In this document: positions 54,031-64,000 of the stretch, piece after piece
Position numbering within the stretch: the stretch's first letter is position 1
How the letters are laid out: each line of letters opens with the position of its first letter
Assembly (NCBI GenBank): GCA_015832175.1
Contig: WJXW01000003.1
Span: 310,001-374,000 of the forward strand
From: Paraphaeosphaeria minitans
Taxonomy: Eukaryota > Ascomycota > Dothideomycetes > Pleosporales > Didymosphaeriaceae
Direction of reading: 5' to 3'
Length of the DNA: 64,000 nt
The notes under the pieces: model-generated
Database searches by the model: none
Seen by the model: the letters and a program-made list of their open reading frames with translations, nothing else
What the model was told of the DNA's origin: nothing
Position numbers and translations under genes: made by a program

Positions 54031-54705
54031 GGAATGAAGGTGTCGCATCGCGAGGGCAATAGATATATCTGTGGGGTTGGGTTTGCGTTCGCGATGACGC
54101 AGCAGCCTCGTCCTTGCCTTGTTGGCCAGATGGACCATGGACGTGACATTCTGAACACAATCGACGTCATTCGCTGCCGATCTTGTTGCCTCCACCGCAA
54201 CCTAGCATTCGCCAGAACCCCTGCGCAGCCACACCAGATTTTTTCTTCCGACACACCAAACCACCCGTATTTGACCCCACTTGGCATGCCGATGACTTTA
54301 GAAGGCAGACTAATGCAGGGATTTCGTCACATGGAGCCCAAGCCTCGATCGCAAAGCCACGGCTAGTTTTGCTCAGCACCTGCAACTTGAGATGGGAACA
54401 AAAACCGGTTGCCGCACACGGGCGGACGGAGCCAAGGCGGCTGCGAGGCTTCAAGGTCACTAGCGTCTGCGTGGTACCTAATCACCCACGTCACTCTCGA
54501 CTCTCCATTGATGGACACAGCTGAGCTCCAAGGAAACACCTTTGGGTATTGCCTGATGATATTGCTACCGACTGCGTCGCTGACTCGACGGAGAAGAGAC
54601 CTAAGCGGATCCAACCCCCGGACGCAAACACGGTGAGCCTGTCGAGGTGCGTTTGGCGCGTAATCTGCGGTATTCCGACAGCAAGGTGCTCTCGGTTCCC
54701 TCCAT
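54031..54705. other. Spacer between the MARVEL gene and the butanediol dehydrogenase-like gene
   Basis: No coding sequence or further repeat supported. Confidence 0.45.
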
Positions 54706-56067
54706 TTAATCGTCGCCTCCAACCTTGACCAGTATCTTCACCTGGTTGTCTTTGTCGTTGATCAAAGTCTTGAACCCCTTTTCCTCCACTTCGTCCAATT
54801 CGATCCGGCCCGTGATCATCCGCTCGGGCTTCACGCTACCAGCGGAAATGGCATCCTACCCAACATTAGTCGCAAGCAAATTACTGCATCGAGACACGTG
54901 TTTCCTCTCTGGATCGGGTTTCGACTTTCGATGGGCGGCTGCAGTCTTGATTCGGCCATTTGAAGAACAGTACTTACGATGACTTCTTGGAAATCGCCAA
55001 CCTGGAAGGTCGCAACACCCATGTATCGTCGTTCCTTGAAAGTAAAGAGATTCGGCGTGATGGTGCAGGGCTTCTCCCAGATGGCGACGTTGACGATTGT
55101 CCCACGCGCTCGCGTGGCTTCTATGGCTGCATCAAGCGCGACCTGGACACCAGCGCAATCGAACACCACGTGGACGCCCTGGCCGTCGCAAAGCTCTCGG
55201 CACCTCTTGACAACGTCGTCGTTGATTGGGTCGAGGACGTGATGCGCACCAAAGTCCTTCGCATATTCTTGTCGCTTGCGGCTGACCTCGGAGACGATGA
55301 TCTTATCGGCACCTTTTGCTTGAAGCGCCAGCATCACAGCGATACCAATGGGTCCACTTCCTAGAATCAAAACCGCGTCGCCCTTCTTGAACGGACTGGC
55401 CTTGACAGCATGCCACCCGACCGAAAGGGGCTCCACCAGCGCTGAGGATATTAGCACGGTACAGCACCAGAACGTGAGGGTCCTTACCTCCTATTTGCAG
55501 TGGGATGTTCTTGGGAAGCCGATACAGGGCAGACGTCGGGACCACGATGTGCTCTGAGAGACCTCCGCCCCAGCCTAGGAATGTTAGCCGCGCTCCAATG
55601 GTCCATGTCCGGTCGGTCGCGTACCGCTAAGGCCTATGAAACCGTTGCTCCAACAGCAGTTGTGCAAATCATCCTGGCAAGCGCCACAAGTCCCATCGTA
55701 GATGATGGGTTGGACTGAGACGCGGTCGCCCACTACCCAATCATCTACGCCTTCACCGACTTCTTCGATGGTCCCGCTAAACTCGTGACCGAAGGTCAAG
55801 GGAACAGTTTCGCCGGTGATGGGGTGTGGGGTTGTGGGACACAATCCAGGTCCGCCGAGATACTCATGTAGGTCTAGGTGGTCTGTGAGTGCATTTTCCA
55901 CTGACGAGGAAGACAACGGAATTACCGCTGCCACAGATTCCAACCCACGCGGGCTTGATCTTCACCTGGCGTTTCTTCAAAGTAGGCACTGGAATGTCCT
56001 CGTACCGCAGGTCATGCTGGCCATGGAAACGCACTGCCTTCATGGTGGCACCATTGGTCGCCGCCAT
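54706..56067 (-). CDS. Zinc-dependent (R,R)-butanediol / sorbitol dehydrogenase-type MDR
   Basis: Five reverse-strand exons: 56067-55926, 55882-55625, 55574-55488, 55441-54978 and 54855-54706, closing in frame to 366 residues. Introns of 43, 50, 46 and 122 nt all have GT-AG ends. Catalytic zinc region: WVGICGSDHLDLHEYLGGPG and FGHEFSG; structural zinc-type loop: GTCGACQDDLHNCC; cofactor fold: DAVLILGSGPIGIAVMLAL. It ends GRIELDEVEEKGFKTLINDK. This is closest in character to fungal BDH1-like 2,3-butanediol dehydrogenases. The sorbitol/xylitol branch is an alternative, and the substrate cannot be told from sequence. It is NAD-type by the Rossmann glycines. Confidence 0.9.
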
Positions 56068-57229
56068 TCTTGTCCAGTCGCCTGGATCTGACTGAAGGTG
56101 GGGAAAGCTAAAGATGAAGGAGTTGGAGCGCGCTGGTTGTTGAGATGTTTACTTGTCACACCACCCCGGCCCGTTGCCAACGTAAAGCTTCCGCTCTGTC
56201 AATGTGTCCTCGACAGCGCAAGAGTAAAGCCCAAGCCGTGCGCGTACACGCCTTGTACGGTCGCGAGACAAGAGCACCTAGTAAAGGAAGCCCGCAGCTC
56301 TCGCGGGTAACCTAAACAGGCAGCGCCGGCCGAGGATCCAACAGTTACCCCGCCTTTGCGGGGTAAATGCTACCCAGGTGCCCGCGTGAAGAAGTCGCGA
56401 TGGCACTGCTGCTATGTAAATGACCCATACCCCCAGGCCGTGGAGTCTGGATCGCGGTGCATTGTTGCAGTCGGAATAATTCCATCTCCAGTGCAGATCA
56501 GGCATCCACTACAGGGGCAGTCATTGGCCGGAGCAGCATGCGTCAGGGCTTACATGGGTCGCTGGAAAGAGGCATGCAGGGTCAAGGAAAGGTCAGTTTG
56601 TGGTCTGGCATGCAGGGTCAAGGAAAGGTCAGTCGTGGATGGATGCTGACAAGACGCAAAACTCAGCGTTGCCAAGCCACACGATCTCGGAAGTCGGAAT
56701 AGCTTCGGAACACCCCGCAATGACGTTGGCTCTGAACGCGTGGGGTTGAAGAAGTCCCGGCGACTTTATACAGCTGCGGCTGGGCGATCCCCAATGGGAT
56801 TGCATTGGTTGGTCTACACCAGATGATGGAACCTCTTCCGTTGCCTTCGAGCGTCCGGGGTCGGCGAAACGAGACGGAAAGACACGTCGTCAACCATGTC
56901 TCCAAGTCGTTGACGCTACAGTGACGAAGGTCCACGATCAGGTCCACAATCGGGTCTCAAAGAAACCAGCAGCCCAAGTGCGCCAATCACACACAGCAAA
57001 ATCAGGGTGGCAGCGGGGGCTGGGCCCGATTGTCATCGACCATGACTTCATTGGCAATAGCGCTGCGTAGAGAATGCTCGCTGGCGGCTAGTCAACGACG
57101 ACTAGCGAACAATTGATAAAGCCGCTCTGCCCTCAATTGCCGACTTCTCCTACCTACCTGTCTGCTCTTCTACGACACGAAATCGAAAAGCAATTTCTGG
57201 TTCATTAATACTCCTTTACACTGTCCACG
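56068..57229. other. Divergent spacer between two dehydrogenase genes, with a 27-bp direct repeat
   Basis: About 1.2 kb between the reverse BDH-like gene and the forward ADH6-like gene. A perfect 27-bp direct repeat beginning GGCATGCAGGGTCAAGG lies at 56571-56597 and 56607-56633. ACCTACCTG occurs near 57152. No gene is seen. Confidence 0.6.
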
Positions 57230-58327
57230 ATGCCCTACCCCGAGACGACCGACGCTTTCGCCGTCACCGACATCAAGAACGGAAACTGGAGCAACTTCAC
57301 CCGGAAAGAGCTTCCGCTCAAGAAGTTTGAGGATCACGACGTCGACATCGCCATCGAGGCGTGCGGTGTCTGCGCGTCCGATGTCCACACCATCACCGGA
57401 GGCTGGGGAGAGGAGATACCACTCCCACTCTGCGTAGGCCACGAGGTCATCGGCAAAATCGTCAAGGTCGGCTCCAAGGTCAAGAATCTCAAGGTTGGCG
57501 ACCGTGCCGGAGTCGGTGCGCAAATCGGCGCCGACCTCACCTGCAACAACTGCAAGGCCGACCAGGAGAACTACTGCCCCAACGCCGTCGACACGTACGG
57601 CGCGCCCCACCCCGATGGCACAATCGCACAGGGCGGCTACTCCAGCCACATCCGCGCCCACGAGTACTTCACCTTCAAGATCCCCGACAACATCGAGACC
57701 TCCATCGCCGCACCTATGCTGTGCGCTGGCCTCACCACATTCTCCCCCCTCAAGCGGTTAGGCACCGGCAAGGGCAAGAAGGTTGCCATTGTCGGCCTGG
57801 GCGGGCTCGGCCACTTCGGCGTTCTCTGGTCCGTCGCCATGGGCGCAGAGACGTACGTCATCTCTCACTCGGACTCGAAGAAGGACGACGCGCTCAAGCT
57901 CGGCGCCAAGGAGTTCATCTCGTCCAACAAGGAGAAATGGTTCGAGCCGTACGCCTTCCAGTTCGACATCATCCTCAACTGCGCCGACGCCACGGACAAG
58001 TTCAACCTGCCCGACTACTTCAGCACGCTCAAGGTCAACGGCACCTTCCACATGGTCGGGTTCCCGGACAACAAGCTGCAGCCGCTCGACGCGAAGGCGT
58101 TTGCGCCCAACGGCTGCTACATGGGCGCGTCGCACATCGGCAACAGGGCTGAGATGGAGGAGATGTTCGAGCTGGCCAGCAAGCAGAACATCAAGAGCTG
58201 GGTCGAGACCATCGACATCAGCGAGGCGGGGTGCAAGCAGGCGGTCGAGCGCGTGTACAAGAACGACAAGGTGAGGTTCAGGCTCACGCTCGTCAACTTT
58301 GACAAGGTGTTTGGAAAGAGGACGTGA
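57230..58327 (+). CDS. NADP-dependent alcohol dehydrogenase, ADH6/cinnamyl-alcohol type
   Basis: A single exon of 365 residues with strongly C-ending codons. Start MPYPETTDAFAVTD. Catalytic zinc ligands: CGVCASDVHTITGGWG and CVGHEVIGKIVKVG. The structural zinc loop CNNCKADQENYCPN has fewer cysteines than the usual four-Cys loop. Cofactor fold: KVAIVGLGGLGHFGVLWS, followed by SHSDSKKDDA; a Ser/Lys pair after the second strand favours NADPH. FHMVGFPDNKLQPL and GASHIGNRAEMEEM are typical of yeast Adh6/Adh7. These enzymes reduce medium-chain and aromatic aldehydes. It is a different MDR subfamily from the neighbour at 54706-56067, so the pair is not a tandem duplication. Confidence 0.94.
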   Translation: MPYPETTDAFAVTDIKNGNWSNFTRKELPLKKFEDHDVDIAIEACGVCASDVHTITGGWGEEIPLPLCVGHEVIGKIVKVGSKVKNLKVGDRAGVGAQIGADLTCNNCKADQENYCPNAVDTYGAPHPDGTIAQGGYSSHIRAHEYFTFKIPDNIETSIAAPMLCAGLTTFSPLKRLGTGKGKKVAIVGLGGLGHFGVLWSVAMGAETYVISHSDSKKDDALKLGAKEFISSNKEKWFEPYAFQFDIILNCADATDKFNLPDYFSTLKVNGTFHMVGFPDNKLQPLDAKAFAPNGCYMGASHIGNRAEMEEMFELASKQNIKSWVETIDISEAGCKQAVERVYKNDKVRFRLTLVNFDKVFGKRT

Positions 58328-58963
58328 GCGTGGGAAAGGGTTGATGGTGGATGATGAGTGTGCAATGCCCGCGTTGAATAGATTGATACCAAGGTCAAAG
58401 GTTTCTTGCTCTGAATTGTGCCGCCGACGGGGATGCAGGTTGTATGTCGTGCTGCGTGGGATTGCCATGCTTGATCGGATAGATGCTCGTGATCGGATAG
58501 ATGCTAGCCATCGGCATCCCTCCAAGCCAGCACCTCTCTGCTCGGCTGACGGCAGCGGCTATGCAAAACACCACGCGGCGGGTAAGTCTAGATGAATCCT
58601 CGCCGTTGCATCTGCACCTGCGCCGAGCAAGCTGTGCTCTCGATCCGCTAGGGATTGTTGGGGAGGGGGATGGGACACGGTGGGTTCGGTGGTGGTGGCG
58701 GCATGAGTCTCGTCGCTGAGCCTCGGTTGCGCACTTTCCTTTCCTTTTTTTTTCTTTTTTTTTTTTTTCTTTCTTTTTTCTTCTCGTTCGATGAAGGTTT
58801 GTTTGCTGAGAGACGCTACCTACCTAGGTACCTATGCGTGTGTGGGGCGACGAGCGCATCGGGAGTCGCGGGCAGGAATCGTGACATGTGCTTCTAGGTA
58901 CACTGACAGTGAGACGCATACTTGCATGCAGACTCCTGACTCAGGTCGGCTTCTGCAGCCGTC

Positions 58964-59000
<37 letters not shown>

Positions 59001-60481
59001 TGTGTGTCTGTCTGTGTGTGTGGGCAATTGCTTTTTATGCTCGCGTTCCCCAGTCCGACACGACACGCCGGCGCTTTCGTCTCCAATCTTGTCTGTCCTT
59101 TGTTTCTTGCCGAACATCGGTGGCATGCACCGCGGGCGTGCATCTTTCCGTGACCGTCACCATCACTGTTGCCGCTGTTGTCGTCGCACCGCATGAATGG
59201 GAGCATCAAGGCTGAATCGTGTGGTACGGTGGAGGGTGTCTGCGAGGAGGCCAGGACGGGACTAGTCGGACCCAGCGTTCCGGGCACGATCGATTGCGCA
59301 TGCATCGTCTGAGCAAATCGAAAACAACCAGACGGTGAAACGAATTATAGGTACTCGTAGACTAGGTATCTATCTACACCTCGGCTCGTCCCGAGGGGTG
59401 CGCGCCTGCTGAAGCCCGCTATTGGATTGGGACGGAAAGCATAGAGGTAACTACCTAACGCTTTTATGCTGGCACATTCGGGCACACATTCCGCTCGGAT
59501 GGGCCCATCACGTCCTGCGAGACGAGTCCAAGCCAACCCGGGGCAGGTGCACCTTGGTGCAAGAGGGGGTGAATGGCACTGCGGCCAGCGATGGCTCCAC
59601 CTTCACACCATCCGTCAAGACCGCGGCGGGGAAGGGGAAGAGTGAAGAGTGAAGAGTACGACCTGAGGCCCTGGCGCTTCATAGGTAGGTATCCCGCCTC
59701 TTCCCCGCCAGTGACCTTGAGCCCGGCTACACCACACAGCTTCCCCGCGTTCTGCGTCCCTGGAGCTTTTAATTTCGTTTTCTTTCTTCCTCCTCTTTTC
59801 TTTCTTTCTTTTCTTCTTTGGAAAGCAAGCATCGCGGCTGCGACGGCCGATCTGAAGCCATCACATCCGCGTCTAGGATCGCGATGGAGCCGCGAGAGCG
59901 AAATGCCCCCGGCGCGACAGCAAGGGGACGCCGCATCTCCCCTGAAGCTGGACGACGCAGGGCTCGTGCTACGTCGTCTGCGGGGATCTGCGTTCCTGGC
60001 GCCGGATTGTGGCATTTTTTGTTATTATCCGCGGTGCTTCTGTCGTGCGTGTGAGCGCGAGCGTGCCCTAGAACGCCCGTCGGGCTCGTTGCTTTTTCAG
60101 CGGTACGCGACGCAATTTAATCAAAAGACTTTGGGCCAGGGCAGCGGGAATGGCGAGTCTAGTCCTGCCCTGTCCACTTACTTCCTTTCCTTCTTTCGCT
60201 CTGGATTCCGAGTTTGTTTCCTAACCTGGGCGTGCTGCTACGAAGCCTGCTGTCGTCCTATATCCTGCCTTCTCAGACCGACCGCGCAAGAACCTTCGTC
60301 TGGCAAATTCGACACCGACGATTCCTGTCCCAAACGTTTGATCGACCTGATTAGCATCAGGATACCATACCATATACACAAATCTCATTCCCATCGACGG
60401 CCTGTTGCGTTGGGATCTGCGCAGCGGATACGTTCCACCCATTCTCTGCACGTGCAAAGGACAACCCGGATCCCCTTACAC
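58328..60481. other. Repeat-rich intergenic region
   Basis: Over 2 kb without a supported gene. It holds a T-rich tract (58744-58786), the CCTACCTAGGTACC motif at 58816-58831, a TG microsatellite (58965-59023), and CT/TTTC-rich stretches near 59760-59820. A 372-codon open frame over 59573-60691 has the composition of random C-rich DNA in its first 300 codons. Confidence 0.5.
58965..59023. repeat. TG microsatellite
   Basis: (TG)n for about 35 bp uninterrupted, then TG with TC interruptions up to about 59023. Confidence 0.95.
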
Positions 60482-60691
60482 ATGTGCGAAATTCATTACA
60501 CGCTCTACGCATGTGGCTGCTGGAAGCCGTTGTCACAGCCCGGGACGAAGACCATGTTACGGCTCTGCAAAGTGTCGGAGAGCAACAGGCTGGACATGCC
60601 TTGTAAAGAGAAAGACGGGCTGGAGCACAAAGTGGTGAATAGGAGCCAGGGAATGTGTGATGCCTGCCTGTGGAAGAAGATAAGCAAGTAG
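60482..60691 (+). CDS. Probable small Cys-rich fungal protein, 69 residues
   Basis: Starting at MCEIHYTLYACGCWKPLSQP this frame gives 69 residues with seven cysteines. They include YACGCW, LCKV, MPCKEKDG and GMCDACLWKK. The MC-x-x-x-YTLY-x-CG start and the closing C-x-x-C are features I associate with a group of uncharacterised small fungal proteins that may bind a metal ion. No signal peptide is present, so it should be intracellular. The same frame runs open upstream to 59573, but that part is unlike protein. It stands alone in repeat-rich DNA, so expression evidence matters here. Confidence 0.5.
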   Translation: MCEIHYTLYACGCWKPLSQPGTKTMLRLCKVSESNRLDMPCKEKDGLEHKVVNRSQGMCDACLWKKISK

Positions 60692-61523
60692 GTGGATGCG
60701 TGTGCTGCCCAAGAACCAAAGTGTGCCCGGCCAAAGAGAAAATGAAAAGCGGCCTGGCAGCATCCGCGGTTGCGCAGAGGAGAAGGACGCGTGGATGGAC
60801 TTGCTGGAAAGTTGCGCTGGCGCGACATCGGATTTCGATACCCGGACACGGGAAGGCACGGAGGGCACGTGATGCGGGAAGGCGTGAGCTCCGCAAGGAA
60901 GGAAGGAAGGAAGGAAGGAACAGTTGGATTCTGGTGCAAGCAACAACGAGTGGACGGACCGCTCGCCCGTGCTTCGGCACACTCCATCTGGGCGATATTT
61001 TACTTTCGATACACGATACCCCTTCATTGCTGAGATCAGGAGCAAAGAGTTGTGGTGGGACAGGGCATGCTTAGATTCGTGTATAATGTTGAATGATAAT
61101 ATTGAGTACACACCTGGCTTCGACGTTCCCGAGGTCTTGTGTCGTGGGAAGGCGTCGGGTGGCTTGGGTTGACTGCACTGAGAGAATGGAACTGGAAGGA
61201 CAGGCTTGTCTGTGTCAGGTTGATGTGCCCGAATTGATACGCATAAAACGCAGAGCAATCTGAGCTCATCTCATACCGAGCATAATTCATGGCACGGGTT
61301 CTTTGCTATGCCCTTCACCGGTACGTCCATATCAGGCTAGCGCCAGAAACCGCAGGCAGGCGCGACTCACCTCCAGTGATAACGTCCGTGTTCCGCGCGT
61401 TTGTCTCACTTGACCTCGCATCTTTAGAAACACCACACGCACCTTCGCCCACCGCACCCCCACCTGAACGCTGGACCTCAGTATTGTTGACCCGGTCGGC
61501 TCACCTGTCTACAAGGCTGCAAC
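60692..61523. other. Spacer with a GGAA microsatellite
   Basis: Upstream of the E2 gene. (GGAA)6 at 60897-60920. Several overlapping open frames on both strands show no family features. Confidence 0.5.
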
Positions 61524-64000
61524 ATGACGCCCGAAGAAGAGGTCGATCATGCACTAGCTATATCACTCAATAAACAGCTTAACGTTTTCGACATTCCAGA
61601 AGTAAGTGATGCCCACTGTCACAAGATTTAAAAATCGCGGGCTTCTGTGGCCGTTGCCCCAGGGTACGCACAGCGACAGAGGTCCTCTTGTGTTACTTTT
61701 TTATGAAACGAATACTGATCGCCAGTGTTCAGGATTCCCCGGCGGTCGATCCCACCTCACCAGCCTCTCTTGGGGATACCAGTGATGACGCAGACCTGGC
61801 GCGCGCCCTTGCCCTTAAATGGGAACAGGAGATCTCTAATGGCGAAGCTACTGTTTACTCGACAGAATGGGAGGACGAAGACTTGATAGATGAACCTTCG
61901 TCGTCGAAATCTATGTTTCATTGGCCCAGCAAACCAGTTCGTACCGCGCAGCCGCTGCAGCGGAACATCTTTCCTGAGTTGTCTCGGAAACGCGACAGCG
62001 ATGTTGAAGAGCTATGTAAGGCAGACGGAGTCTTCTACGCCCGAGGTGTATCGAATGCGGGAGCTGAAGAAAGCTTCGGTTCTTTGAACGAGTTCATGGC
62101 TCACGTGCGCGATGCAAAGTGCACAATGTGCAATGCGGAGTACTCTGTTACGCCTGCAAGCATTTCCGCTTGGTTTACGAACTGGAGTGGAGGAAGTATC
62201 GCTCCTCTATCGTAAGTTGATTCCAGTCATCAGTTGGCCGTCAAGAGTCTTTCCCATACGGGCCCTGGCATATTCGACCACTAGATCCAGTTCATGATCA
62301 AATCACATGCACACTCAGACTGGGCCTCCCAGCTCTCAACAGCACCATCTGCACAAAATATTCTTTCAGCTAAGAAAGTAACCAGTTCACAAACAACATG
62401 CCCAAACTGCGGGATGGTGGCCTGTCTCTTCTGCGCACAAAGGGTACCGAAGGAGTCGTCCTGGGTTAAGATTCATGGCAAGGAGGTCTCATGGTGTTGC
62501 GCTAGCGGCAGACTCCTTTTGATCTGGATTCTACTTTGTGCATTCGACGACCGCTTCTACCCGACAGATAAACCCCTGGCAACTCCCCAAAAACCCGACA
62601 ACGAAAGCGCCGTGAATCTCACTTTCGACGAGATAGGAACAGTGAAGAAACAAAAAGCAGAGCCAAACATGCCCAGGAAAAAAGGCGTGGGATTCGGAGG
62701 CCCATCCATACATAATCTTTCTTTCGCCCCGTTTGATGGGCACCGAGAGCGCAGCCCAGGCAATGACAGTGGTTTAATACGAGCACAGCAGGCTCAGATG
62801 GATGAGGATACCCTTGGAAGCATGTTTTTGAGACTACTGGCAACGCTCTTACCAGTGCTTACCCGGGAGACCACCTTTGACCGGGACCCTCCTGAAGCGG
62901 TTGCCGCGATGTTGCTGGAGAGCAAGATTCTCGAGTACAGCGCTGCACTTCTAAGGAATGACTCACTGGATGATGTCTCGGTACGCCAACTGGTCTATCG
63001 AGACCTCTTCACGTTCGTCACCTTGCTTTGTGAGCATCACGCAACGTCCGAGTTAGTACATAAGGATCGCCTCGTAAGGTCAGATGGGCGCAATCTCTCA
63101 TCACGCTTTTCGCAAGGGTTATACAGTGTCCCTGAAGACAAGAGAGAATCTCTTTCCAATTCGTTACGCAACTTAGCGACGCAAAGTGGTTTGTTGGTGC
63201 AGCGTGCTCACGCGACGGACTTCACCACCCAGGATGATCAGGGCTTGATGAGGATGGCTCGGCACACTGCGGAACTATGGAACTTCCTCTCCAATAATAG
63301 TCCGGAGCATTTTGGATTGTACAAGTTGCCAAATGGCGCTGCTCTGAATGCGAATCCGGATCCCATCAGCCATCTGTCTGATGATCAGATAATGGCTTCG
63401 CACCATTTTGCACGCCAGGCACAAGGAATCCAGTACACGCCACACGGTCGAATGAGGAAGATAATCACTCACATTGCTAATTTGAGCACCGGGTTACCTC
63501 AAGGAATTCATGTGCGATATAGCATCGATCGCCCCGATGTTATGAAAGCGATAATCATAGGCCCTGCAGGAACTCCTTATGAGGGTGGAATCTTCGAGTT
63601 CGACATCTTTTGCCCTGCCAACTATCCGAATGAGCCTCCACGTGTCAAGTTCAGAACTACAGGTAATGGCACAGTAGACTTCAATCCCAACTTGTACAGC
63701 GATGGCAAGGTGTGTTTATCGTTGCTGGGAACCTGGCGGGGTCCGTCATGGGATCCCAATCATTCAACACTATTGCAAGTGCTTGTCTCGATCCAGGCCA
63801 TGATATTGTGCGAAGATCCGTGGTACAACGAGCCTGGTAAGTCTCCGGTACTCGATTGTCATTCCATATGTCACTGACATGTTGTCTTAGCACGCGACCG
63901 CAAAGATAGCGCCAGCTCCGCTGCCTATAACAAAACCATCCGAGCGCTCACCGTCGAACATGCAATCTTGGGATACGCAGATTGCCAGGGTCCGATTTGG
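61524..64000 (+). CDS. Ubiquitin-conjugating enzyme with two UIM-like motifs, BIRC6-type UBC domain, 3' part beyond window
   Basis: Exons 61524-61601, 61733-62211, 62386-63836 and 63891 to the window end give about 706 residues so far. Introns: 61602-61732, 62212-62385 (acceptor AACCAG, the only one near that keeps the frame) and 63837-63890. The start is [19 protein letters not shown], a ubiquitin-interacting motif; [18 protein letters not shown] is a second. Two Cys clusters follow ([20 protein letters not shown]), a small zinc module, then [19 protein letters not shown]. The E2 fold has [20 protein letters not shown] and [19 protein letters not shown], whose Cys is the catalytic residue. 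The UBC part resembles that of animal BIRC6 and the UBE2O group. A hybrid E2/E3 role with its own ubiquitin binding is inferred. Confidence 0.88.

Noticed and set aside
54706..58327. Two neighbouring alcohol dehydrogenases as a tandem duplication
   Set aside because: One is a five-exon BDH/sorbitol type, the other an intronless ADH6 type, on opposite strands with different motif spacing.
58965..59023. TG tract as a telomere or CRISPR-like array
   Set aside because: It is a plain dinucleotide microsatellite without spacers or a telomeric hexamer.
59573..60481. Upstream 300 codons of a 372-codon open frame
   Set aside because: Composition follows random C-rich and T-rich DNA and no motif is seen; only the last 69 codons look like protein.

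Overview
This window is nuclear DNA of a filamentous ascomycete (Pezizomycotina). Gene style and families suggest a Dothideomycete, but that placement is inference. Genes lie on both strands and are compact. Introns are short (about 45-150 nt), with GT-AG ends and CTRAC-like branch sites. The families present (Dicer-like 2, calcipressin, a MUS7/MMS22 protein, a GAR-domain protein, an AA11 lytic polysaccharide monooxygenase, fungal PD-(D/E)XK relics) fit that group. I saw no bacterial, viral or organellar genes, no CRISPR array and no tRNA or rRNA gene.

Layout. 1-8 kb: a PrpF-like isomerase (cut by the window edge), mitochondrial GrpE, RNA polymerase subunit RPB3, a calcineurin regulator and ribosomal protein S6. 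8-20 kb: a Cdc20-family APC/C activator that looks like meiotic AMA1, Rab geranylgeranyltransferase alpha (BET4), a small membrane protein, and a 2,224-residue MUS7/MMS22 DNA-repair protein. 20-22.5 kb: gene debris including a broken cytochrome b5 domain. 22.5-31 kb: UTP7, a GAR/GAS2-domain protein and a secreted M28 glutamate-carboxypeptidase-like enzyme. 31-43 kb: a decayed PD-(D/E)XK gene, an intact-looking DCL2, proteasome alpha2 (PRE8), three very small genes and a decayed NRPS fragment. 43-50.6 kb: one giant secreted protein of 2,372 residues. 51-58 kb: PGA2, MHF1/CENP-S, a MARVEL protein, and two zinc alcohol dehydrogenases of different subfamilies. 58-61.5 kb: a repeat-rich spacer with one probable small Cys-rich gene. 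61.5-64 kb: a ubiquitin-conjugating protein with ubiquitin-interacting motifs, cut by the window edge.

The most unusual feature is the giant gene at 43161-50562. Five exons close in frame. They join a complete AA11 chitin-type LPMO to a chitin-binding-like module and then to two unrelated families of repeats punctuated by dibasic (KR/RR) sites. The layout resembles Kex2-processed repeat precursors, so the gene may make a wall- or chitin-directed enzyme plus a series of secreted peptides. I know of no described protein with this combination.

Two genes can be brought into their family reading frame only with micro-exons: a 1-nt exon in the M28 peptidase (28642) and a 6-nt exon inside the DEAH box of DCL2 (37193-37198). 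Intergenic DNA carries a recurrent CCTAGGTA/GGTAGGTA motif, minisatellites and a small inverted-repeat element. Exon borders were placed by eye from splice consensus, phase and family conservation; none is backed by RNA evidence.
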